DNA from: Nanogingivalis sp963517825
GTDB lineage: Bacteria; Patescibacteriota; Saccharimonadia; Saccharimonadales; Saccharimonadaceae
Assembly (NCBI GenBank): GCA_963517825.1
Contig: CAUQGB010000009.1
Span: 1-28,406, forward strand
Direction: 5' to 3'
DNA length: 28,406 nucleotides
The notes beneath the pieces are model-generated. The model ran no database searches. It saw only the letters and a program-made list of their open reading frames with translations, and had not been told where the DNA came from. This document shows, piece by piece, positions 7,603-13,423 of the stretch (the first letter of the stretch is position 1; each line of letters starts with the position of its first letter). The translations under genes were made by a program, and so were the position numbers.

Positions 7603-7631
7603 ATTATACAACTTTTTACAATAAAAGTCAA
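7603..7631 (-). promoter_or_regulatory. Strong promoter of the 106-residue unknown gene
   Basis: Minus strand TTGACT (7631-7626), exactly 17 nt, then TATAAT (7608-7603). This is the closest match to the sigma-70 consensus in the window. Its -35 element overlaps the foot of the hairpin that ends the upstream exporter operon. Confidence 0.85.
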
Positions 7632-7658
7632 GAGCCGCCCCTTTTCCGAGCGACTCTT
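7619..7658 (-). terminator. Hairpin terminator of the ABC exporter operon
   Basis: The minus-strand arms AAGAGUCGCUC and GGGCGGCUCUU (7658-7630) pair over about 11 bp with some G-U pairs around a purine-rich loop. GACUUUUAUU follows, a modest U-run. On the opposite strand the hairpin is followed by a run of six T. Confidence 0.65.
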
Positions 7659-7677
7659 GTTAATTTTTTAAGTCAAT

Positions 7678-8919
7678 TTAAGCAATTTTCTTTTTCGAAA
7701 AAATACTTTTGAGATTTACTTTTGAACCGTAAGAAATTGTTCCAAAGCGGAAGATTCGCACAGCGAGCCAAACGGCAAAAATAGCAAAAATGACAAGAAG
7801 TGAAATTCCAATAAAAGCTTCCGTTAAGCTCAAAGTTCCCAACATATTTCGAAGAAGTAAAGAAATTGGTGAAGTTAGTGGGAAATAGCTCAAGAAGATT
7901 GTTAAAGTACTTGGCTCGCTTGAGAGGAATGAAGGAAACACGAAAAATGGCATCATTAGCGGCATAATAATTGCTGCAAAATAATTTGAAGCCTCTTGTG
8001 CAGTTGGCATCGCCGAGCCGAGCGCAACAATAAATCCTGTTGTCATCATAAATCCAGCAATTAAAATTACAGCAGAAATTGCAATTGCACCAAAATCCCA
8101 TTTAATAGCTGAAACAATTGGCATTAAATCTGGTAAGTTTAAGTCTTTTGCGAGTGTGCCAATGCTTGAAATAGCTACAAACCCAATTATAATCGGTACG
8201 ATTATTGTTAAAATTTGAACAATGCCTAAAACCATAATTGAAATAATTTTCCCCAAAATCAAAGTTTTGGCCGAAATACTAGTTAAAATCATCTCCGTTA
8301 CACGGTTTTCTTTTTCTTCAGTCGTGCTTGTAAGCATTCGATTCGAAAGAAAAACTGTAACAAAATAGAAGATTGCTAAGAAGATTCCTGGTATGATCAT
8401 TCCTGGGAATTGGTCATATTTTTCGCCGTTTTTGAAAAAAGTTTGTTCAGTTTTATAAGTTTCATTGATTAGGGCTAGCTGATTTTTATTTGTCGCCCGA
8501 ACACCAGAATTCTTCAAAATAGTTTTCAAAACAGCTGAATATTTAGCATTTTCATTAATATTTGTGTTCTTTCCATAGATCTCGACTTTTTCAGCAGTTA
8601 AATCTTTTGGTACGAAATAAAATGCATCGAGCTTTCCTTTTTTTACGGCTTCGATTGTTTTTTGTTTATCGTTCGAAAAATCACCCTTCAACTGCAAAAT
8701 AAGTTCTTTCGAGACCAAACCACTTTCATCTTGAACCTGAAATGAAAAACTTTCTTTAGATAACTTTTCCTGATTCTCTTTTGCTTGCGATCCAGAAATT
8801 GCTCCAAACATGAACATTACACCATAAATTGCAGGAATCGCAAAAATTGCAATCCAAAAAGTTGGCTTTTTTAGTGCACGTAAGATTTCGAACCTTAAAA
8901 CTGTTCCTAGATTATACAT
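7678..8919 (-). CDS. ABC-2 type exporter permease (NatB/YhaP-like)
   Basis: Membrane subunit of an efflux ABC transporter. In its 413 residues, TM1 is at about 20-42, a large extracytoplasmic domain is at about 45-170, and a C-terminal bundle of about five TM helices follows from about 172. The coupling segment TEEKENRVTEMILTSIS with LILGKI is typical of NatB-like permeases. Its ATG overlaps the ATPase gene by 8 bases, with GAGGT as ribosome-binding site, so the two form an operon. Relatives export sodium ions, antibiotics or peptides. The substrate here cannot be read from sequence. Confidence 0.92.
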   Translation of the reverse strand: MYNLGTVLRFEILRALKKPTFWIAIFAIPAIYGVMFMFGAISGSQAKENQEKLSKESFSFQVQDESGLVSKELILQLKGDFSNDKQKTIEAVKKGKLDAFYFVPKDLTAEKVEIYGKNTNINENAKYSAVLKTILKNSGVRATNKNQLALINETYKTEQTFFKNGEKYDQFPGMIIPGIFLAIFYFVTVFLSNRMLTSTTEEKENRVTEMILTSISAKTLILGKIISIMVLGIVQILTIIVPIIIGFVAISSIGTLAKDLNLPDLMPIVSAIKWDFGAIAISAVILIAGFMMTTGFIVALGSAMPTAQEASNYFAAIIMPLMMPFFVFPSFLSSEPSTLTIFLSYFPLTSPISLLLRNMLGTLSLTEAFIGISLLVIFAIFAVWLAVRIFRFGTISYGSKVNLKSIFSKKKIA

Positions 8920-9835
8920 TTTTTACCTCATTTTCCACTTCATTCTCTTCGCCATAAATATTCAAGAAAATCTCGTTCAAAGTTGATTTTTGAACTTTAA
9001 AGCTTATAATTTGCAGATCCTTCGAAACTAGCTCTTTTAAAATTTCTTGTGAATCCGCCCTTAATGAAAGTTCTGCATAGTTTGTTTCTTCTTTAATTAT
9101 TCCGAATTTATCGCTCTTTGGTAACTCTCCCACAAATTCAAGAATAATTCGCTGTTCTCCAAATTTGTTTCGAATTTCATCAACTGTACCATAAGCTTTC
9201 ATTCTTCCATTCTTCAAAAGTAATGCGCGATCACAGATTTTTTCGACTTCCTCCATCTGATGGGTCACCATCATAATTGTGGCACCACGAGTATTTTCCT
9301 CTTTAATAATATCCATTAAAAGTTCACGATTAACAGGGTCGAAACCTTTTGTTGGCTCATCTAAAATAAGTAACTCAGGCTTTCCCATTATGGTAATTCC
9401 TAACTGAATTTTTTGTTGCTGGCCGCCCGAAAGCTTATCAATATTTGAGTTCGCTTTATCTTCTAAGCCAACACGTTTTAAATATTTTTGCGAAAACTCT
9501 CGAGCTTCTTTTCTTGAAAGCCCTTTAAGTTGCCCAAAATACTGCATTACATCAATAACTTTTTCTTTTTTATAAAGTCCGCGCTCCTCGGGTAGATAAC
9601 CAATCGCACCAACTTTTTCGGGAGAAAATTTCTCACCATTAATCAAAAGCTCACCAGAATCTGCCTGATAAATGCCTAGAAGAGCTCGTATTGTTGTTGT
9701 TTTTCCACTTCCGTTTGAACCTAAAAAACCAAAAACTTCACCTTTTTTAACATTAAAACTTAGCTCATGAATGATTTTTTTATCACCAAACGACAGTTTA
9801 AAATCTTTTATTGAAATTATATTTTCCTCTGTCAT
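8912..9835 (-). CDS. ABC exporter ATP-binding protein (NatA/YhaQ-like)
   Basis: Cytoplasmic ATPase that powers the adjacent permease. Walker A is GSNGSGKT (39-46), the signature LSGGQ (135-139), Walker B LLILDEP (155-161) and the switch histidine His192 (MMVTHQ). After the nucleotide-binding domain a C-terminal region of about 80 residues resembles the DUF4162-type tail common in NatA-like ATPases. No Shine-Dalgarno site precedes the ATG at 9835. A possible extended -10 (TGA-TAAACT) ends 6 nt before it. A 14-base A/T homopolymer lies across the -35 region. Confidence 0.95.
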   Translation of the reverse strand: MTEENIISIKDFKLSFGDKKIIHELSFNVKKGEVFGFLGSNGSGKTTTIRALLGIYQADSGELLINGEKFSPEKVGAIGYLPEERGLYKKEKVIDVMQYFGQLKGLSRKEAREFSQKYLKRVGLEDKANSNIDKLSGGQQQKIQLGITIMGKPELLILDEPTKGFDPVNRELLMDIIKEENTRGATIMMVTHQMEEVEKICDRALLLKNGRMKAYGTVDEIRNKFGEQRIILEFVGELPKSDKFGIIKEETNYAELSLRADSQEILKELVSKDLQIISFKVQKSTLNEIFLNIYGEENEVENEVKNV

Positions 9836-9841
9836 ATGTAT

Positions 9842-9850
9842 AGTTTATCA
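9842..9850 (-). promoter_or_regulatory. Possible extended -10 of the ABC exporter operon
   Basis: Minus strand TGA-TAAACT, 6 nt before the ATG. An alternative -10 is TATGAT a few bases upstream. The -35 position falls in the homopolymer at 9859-9872, so this call is tentative. Confidence 0.35.
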
Positions 9851-9858
9851 TAAAAATC

Positions 9859-9872
9859 AAAAAAAAAAAAAA
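9859..9872. repeat. Homopolymer of 14 A (plus strand) / 14 T (minus strand)
   Basis: Fourteen consecutive A residues lie between the L15 terminator and the exporter operon, covering where the -35 hexamer of that operon would fall. Confidence 0.95.
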
Positions 9873-9888
9873 CAGTTTTCAATATTTT

Positions 9889-9924
9889 AATATAAAAATA
9901 AAACAGCCCAAAATGAGCTGTTTT
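9889..9924 (-). terminator. Rho-independent terminator of the L6-L15 operon
   Basis: The minus-strand arms AAAACAGC and GCUGUUUU (9924-9917 with 9907-9900) enclose a 9-nt loop and are followed by U-rich sequence. It lies 18 bases after the L15 stop. Confidence 0.75.
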
Positions 9925-9941
9925 AAATGTTTTAAAAAGAA

Positions 9942-10406
9942 TTACTTATCTTCTTTCACTGACTTTTTCAAAGGTGTAGAAACTTTTTCAAATTTACCAC
10001 CAGCTTTTTCAATAGCTTCTATAGCAGATTTTGAAGCTGCTTGAACTTTCAAAGTAACTTTTTCGTTCAATTCACCTCGAGAGATAACTTTAACTTTGTG
10101 GAAAGGAGTTTCAATATATCCTTCTTCAAATAGTCGGAAGTTATCAACTTCACCAGCTAGATCATTTAGATGATCAAGATAAACAACTTGAGCTGGTTTT
10201 CGCAAAGATTTGAATCCTTTAGCTTTTGGAGTCGCCTGAACAAGTGGATTTTGACCACCTTGGAAAGTTGCACGAAGTTTCTTTCCTGTTCGAGCTCCTT
10301 GACCTTTAGTACCACGACCAGCAGTTTTACCACGACCAGCTGAGATACCGCGACCAACACGGATCTTATCTTTATTTGCAGAAACTTGGAGTTCATTGTA
10401 TTTCAT
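9942..10406 (-). CDS. rplO: 50S ribosomal protein L15
   Basis: Late-assembly protein of the large subunit. The glycine-rich N-terminal region shows RVGRGISAGRGKTAGRGTKGQ (shortened: GRGKTAGRGTKGQ), then FQGGQNPLVQATPKAKGF, a variant of the usual GGQMPLxRRLPKRGF. Length (154) is normal. It follows S5 directly with a TAATG overlap. L30, which separates S5 and L15 in most bacteria, is absent, as known for CPR bacteria. No secY follows; an ABC exporter does. Confidence 0.96.
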   Translation of the reverse strand: MKYNELQVSANKDKIRVGRGISAGRGKTAGRGTKGQGARTGKKLRATFQGGQNPLVQATPKAKGFKSLRKPAQVVYLDHLNDLAGEVDNFRLFEEGYIETPFHKVKVISRGELNEKVTLKVQAASKSAIEAIEKAGGKFEKVSTPLKKSVKEDK

Positions 10407-10990
10407 TACTTAGTCTCCTTTTTAGTTTTTGGTGCATTTAACCATTGCTCTTTAGGGACAAGGCTCTTCAAAGCATCTATAGTTGCGTAAGCAATATTAA
10501 CTTTATTTGTTGAACCAAGCGATTTCGAAAGCATGTTTCGAATTCCCGTTACACCAATAATTTGTCGAACAACACCACCAGCAATAATACCAGTACCAGG
10601 GGCTGCAGGTTTCAAAAGAACATGTGCACCAGTTACTTTTTTCTCAGCTTCATGTGGAATTGTGTCGCCTTCAAGTGCGATTTCAATCATATTTTTCTTT
10701 GCAACGTTTGTTGCTTTAGCGATAGCTGCAGTCACGTCTTGACCTTTAGCTACACCAACACCAACTTTATTTTTGCGGTCACCCACAACAACAAGTGCCT
10801 TAAAGCGGAATCGGCGTCCACCTTTAACAACACGAGAAACTCGGTCGATATTAATAACTAATTCTTCGAATTGTTTTTCTTCGCGTTCTTGTCGGCGATT
10901 ATTATTTCGGCGATCGTTTTTTCGACCGTTATTTCGGTTGTTCCGATCGTTATTTCGGCGTGGAGCCTGAGTTTTTTGAGCTTCAGCCAT
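10406..10990 (-). CDS. rpsE: 30S ribosomal protein S5 with Asn/Arg-rich N-terminal extension
   Basis: Small-subunit protein involved in decoding accuracy and mRNA helicase activity at the entry channel. The core starts near residue 41 and shows INIDRVSRVVKGGRRFRF, VVVGDRKNKVGVGVAKG and the C-terminal LLKPAAPGTGIIAGGVVR. Before it is a low-complexity tract (about 9-37) made mostly of Asn and Arg with little else, probably disordered and RNA-contacting. Length is 194 against about 166 in E. coli. The start lies 2 bases after the L18 stop (TAATTATG). Confidence 0.96.
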   Translation of the reverse strand: MAEAQKTQAPRRNNDRNNRNNGRKNDRRNNNRRQEREEKQFEELVINIDRVSRVVKGGRRFRFKALVVVGDRKNKVGVGVAKGQDVTAAIAKATNVAKKNMIEIALEGDTIPHEAEKKVTGAHVLLKPAAPGTGIIAGGVVRQIIGVTGIRNMLSKSLGSTNKVNIAYATIDALKSLVPKEQWLNAPKTKKETK

Positions 10991-10992
10991 AA

Positions 10993-11349
10993 TTAGAACT
11001 CCAATCCTTCCTTACGAGCAGCATCTGCTAGGGCGTGTAGACGACCTGCATATTGGCGACCATTTCGGTCAAATACTACTGTATTAATTTTAGCTTTCTT
11101 TGCTTTTTTAGCAATTTCTGTACCAATTTTTGCAGCAAGTTCTGTTTTTGAACCTTTAGCTTTTGAACCAACAGTTGTTGCTGAAACAAGAGTTTTTTGA
11201 GCAACGTCGTCGATAAGTTGAGCTGAAACGTGCAAATTACTAATAGTTACAGTTAAGCGTGGGCGTTCAGCTGTTCCAGAAATTTTTGCTCGAACGCGAC
11301 CTTTTCGCAAAGCTAAGTTTTGTTTCTTAAGTGCTAACGCTTTAGACAT
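10993..11349 (-). CDS. rplR: 50S ribosomal protein L18
   Basis: Binds 5S rRNA with L5 in the central protuberance. Its 118 residues are normal for the family. Evidence is the basic N-terminus RKGRVRAKISGTAERPRLTV (shortened: GTAERPRLTV), NLHVSAQLIDD, and the C-terminal VVFDRNGRQYAGRLHALADAARKEGLEF (shortened: FDRNGRQYAGRLHALAD). The start overlaps the L6 stop (TAATG). Confidence 0.97.
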   Translation of the reverse strand: MSKALALKKQNLALRKGRVRAKISGTAERPRLTVTISNLHVSAQLIDDVAQKTLVSATTVGSKAKGSKTELAAKIGTEIAKKAKKAKINTVVFDRNGRQYAGRLHALADAARKEGLEF

Positions 11350-11885
11350 TACTTACCTGCCTTTCCTGCTTTTCGCAAGATAACTTCATCAACATATTTA
11401 ATACCTTTGCCTTTGTACGGTTCAGGTTTCTTCAAAGCGCGGATTTCTGCCGCAGCTTGACCAACAGCTTGCTTGTCGATTCCTGCAACTGTAATAACCA
11501 TTTTATCGTTAGAAAGAGTAATTCCTTCTTTTGCTTTATAGATTACAGGGTGTGAGAAACCAAGTTGCATCTCAAGCTCTTGTGGATTGTTAGTTTGGAC
11601 ACGGAAACCAACTCCGTTAACTTCCAATTTCTTTTCGAAACCTTTTGTAACACCAATAACGGCATTATTTAAAAGAGCTCGTTGTAATCCGTGTTGCGCA
11701 CGAGCCACGCGTTCGTCATTTTTTCGAACAACTTTTAATGTTGTGCCGTCAAGTTCGACAGTTACGTCTGACAAATGAGGCACAGTTAGCTCGCCTTTAG
11801 CGCCTTTAACTGAAATCTCGTTCTCGTCAATCGTGATTGTCACACCAGCCGGAACCTCAATAGGTAGTTTTCCGATTCGACTCAT
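11349..11885 (-). CDS. rplF: 50S ribosomal protein L6 (first gene of the detached spc block)
   Basis: Large-subunit protein near the factor-binding site. The family start is MSRIGKLPIEVPAGVTI. I use the ATG at 11885 (178 residues) with GAAAGGA upstream. The longer open frame to 12038 runs through the leader and has no L6-like sequence. C-terminal hallmarks are KKPEPYKGKGIKYVDEVILRKAGKAGK (shortened: PEPYKGKGIKY). In most bacteria L6 follows S8. Here it leads its own operon behind a good promoter. Confidence 0.97.
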   Translation of the reverse strand: MSRIGKLPIEVPAGVTITIDENEISVKGAKGELTVPHLSDVTVELDGTTLKVVRKNDERVARAQHGLQRALLNNAVIGVTKGFEKKLEVNGVGFRVQTNNPQELEMQLGFSHPVIYKAKEGITLSNDKMVITVAGIDKQAVGQAAAEIRALKKPEPYKGKGIKYVDEVILRKAGKAGK

Positions 11886-11991
11886 TGAACTTTTCCTTTC
11901 ATTTAAAGAGTGTTTGTTTGCTTCGTGCTGGTCATTTCTTTTCGAAATGAGGCGCAAAATCTCCCAAATTTCACTCGCAATTAATATTAAC
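11886..11991 (-). promoter_or_regulatory. 5' leader of the L6 operon with a hairpin
   Basis: The roughly 105-nt leader holds a perfect 7-bp stem UCAUUUC/GAAAUGA (11950-11944 with 11938-11932, loop of 5). Below a 3x3 internal loop it extends by UGC/GCA (11956-11954 with 11928-11926). The arrangement resembles ribosomal-protein operator stems in form only. No terminator U-run follows. Confidence 0.4.
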
Positions 11992-11997
11992 TTTACT

Positions 11998-12026
11998 ATT
12001 CTATCACATAAAACGTGTTTTTTCAA
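11998..12026 (-). promoter_or_regulatory. Promoter of the L6 operon
   Basis: Minus strand TTGAAA (12026-12021), 17 nt, TAGAAT (12003-11998). The predicted transcription start is near 11991. It is divergent from the promoter at 12050, with 23 bp between the two -35 elements. Confidence 0.75.
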
Positions 12027-12049
12027 GCCTTTTCGCAACTATTTTACGC

Positions 12050-12078
12050 TTGAAATATCTTCGAAAAAAATATATGAT
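12050..12078 (+). promoter_or_regulatory. Promoter of the 420-residue orphan gene
   Basis: TTGAAA (12050-12055), 17 nt, TATGAT (12073-12078). It is followed by a strong AAGGAGG ribosome-binding site 7 nt before the ATG at 12126. Confidence 0.75.
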
Positions 12079-12125
12079 AATATCAACTGTTTAATTTTCA
12101 GCGCACTTTAAAAGGAGGAACTATT

Positions 12126-13388
12126 ATGAAACTTAAAGACGCTGCTTTTTACGATAATTTCGAAGTTTTTACAGATGCTATTTCGAAACGCGGAAAAATG
12201 ATGTCTTCTAAATTCGACGAAGATGAGTTTTTTGAAACTGAAATTTCCGATAAAAACTACGAAATTCTGAAGGGTGTAATTCTACCCTCTAAAATTTCGC
12301 AAGAATTCGCCCAAAACTTCGAAATGATTTTGTCGTTAATGCTTCGGCTCGATCCAGAAAATCCAACTCGAAAACTTGGTTGGCGTTCGGATGAAAAAAT
12401 CCACTCACTGTCGCCAGAAACTTTCGAAATTCTGCTCCAACCGCTGTTTATTCAAAATGTTTCAAACCAAGTTTTTTACGAAATCATCAATTTACTTCTC
12501 ACGGATTGTCTTCCAGAAGATTTGCTTGATAATTTCATTCAAACTTTACTTGCAAAAAATCATCTCAAAAATTTGAAGATTTTCGGTGATATTTCGCATC
12601 ACAAAATTACTAAAATTGATGAAGATTTTATCGAATTTATGCTTTACGACATTTCATTTTACTACTATAATTTATATGGTTTAATGAACTCTGCGTATAA
12701 ATTGGAATTTTGGAAGTGGATTTCGCTCAAAGAAAAGAAAATTGCTAAAAATCCAGCTGCGAGATTTTTTGAAACAAAAGCTTATTTTGAAAATATTCGC
12801 GAAAACGATCCAAGAACACATGTTTTGAATGAAGTTCGTCGGCGTCGGCGACAAATGATAGCTTTCGTGAAAGATTCTAACGGTGATTTTGTAAAAATTT
12901 CGCAACTTTATAATTGGAATGAAGAATTCGAAAAACTTAATAATGAAATTCTCAATTTTCCAAAGCGATTTCAGCGGTTAAAACAGGGAGAAAGCAATAA
13001 TCACCATATGTTTTTCCCTTCTGGAATGTATGATTTTCCGTTTCCGATTCACGAATATCGCAATCGCAAAATTAACCAAATTCGAATTTTGAAACGCGCA
13101 CATGAGGAAATGAATAAAGAAATTTTCGAATTTGCCGAAAAATATGGAATTCCAATTTTAAATAACGATTTTCTGACAACTTTGCGTTCATATCGGCGAA
13201 ATTTTCAAGATCCGTATTTAAATTTCTTGGGTATAATGCAGGCATTTTGCGAAATATGTTTGGCTTTCGAACCTTCTGAGAACGAAATTCAAGAAAACAG
13301 GGTTTCGAAAACTTTTATGCTTGCCGCTAGGTTTTATGATTTATTCAACCTTCAGCATAAACATATTACCTTAAAAACTATTCGATAG
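12126..13388 (+). CDS. Unknown protein, 420 residues
   Basis: No family recognised. The start is secure: AAGGAGG, 7-nt spacing, ATG. The protein appears soluble and mostly helical, rich in Phe, Asn, Lys and Glu, with no signal peptide or membrane helix. Notable points are a basic run VRRRRRQ (237-243), an aromatic cluster FYYYNLYG (178-185), and HHMFFPSGMYDFPFPIHEYR (293-312). It is a single-gene unit with its own promoter and a strong terminator, divergent from the L6 operon. It is the only gene here ending in TAG. Base composition and TTCGAA density match the neighbours, so there is no sign of recent transfer. Confidence 0.88.
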   Translation: MKLKDAAFYDNFEVFTDAISKRGKMMSSKFDEDEFFETEISDKNYEILKGVILPSKISQEFAQNFEMILSLMLRLDPENPTRKLGWRSDEKIHSLSPETFEILLQPLFIQNVSNQVFYEIINLLLTDCLPEDLLDNFIQTLLAKNHLKNLKIFGDISHHKITKIDEDFIEFMLYDISFYYYNLYGLMNSAYKLEFWKWISLKEKKIAKNPAARFFETKAYFENIRENDPRTHVLNEVRRRRRQMIAFVKDSNGDFVKISQLYNWNEEFEKLNNEILNFPKRFQRLKQGESNNHHMFFPSGMYDFPFPIHEYRNRKINQIRILKRAHEEMNKEIFEFAEKYGIPILNNDFLTTLRSYRRNFQDPYLNFLGIMQAFCEICLAFEPSENEIQENRVSKTFMLAARFYDLFNLQHKHITLKTIR

Positions 13389-13394
13389 ATTTTT

Positions 13395-13422
13395 ACCGCA
13401 AACTTAGTTTTGCGGTTTTTTA
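13395..13422 (+). terminator. Rho-independent terminator of the 420-residue orphan gene
   Basis: ACCGCAAA (13395-13402) pairs with TTTGCGGT (13409-13416) around a 6-nt loop, followed by a run of six T. It overlaps the 3' end region of the convergent phosphodiesterase gene. Confidence 0.85.
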
Positions 13423-13423
13423 T

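Noticed and set aside
7673..8101. 142-residue Cys/Phe/Asn-rich minus-strand frame inside the permease gene
   Set aside because: It is an overlapping alternative frame of the permease with biased composition and no start signals.
11886..12038. 51-codon N-terminal extension of L6
   Set aside because: It runs through the L6 promoter -10 and leader, is unlike any L6, and the ATG at 11885 has a good ribosome-binding site.
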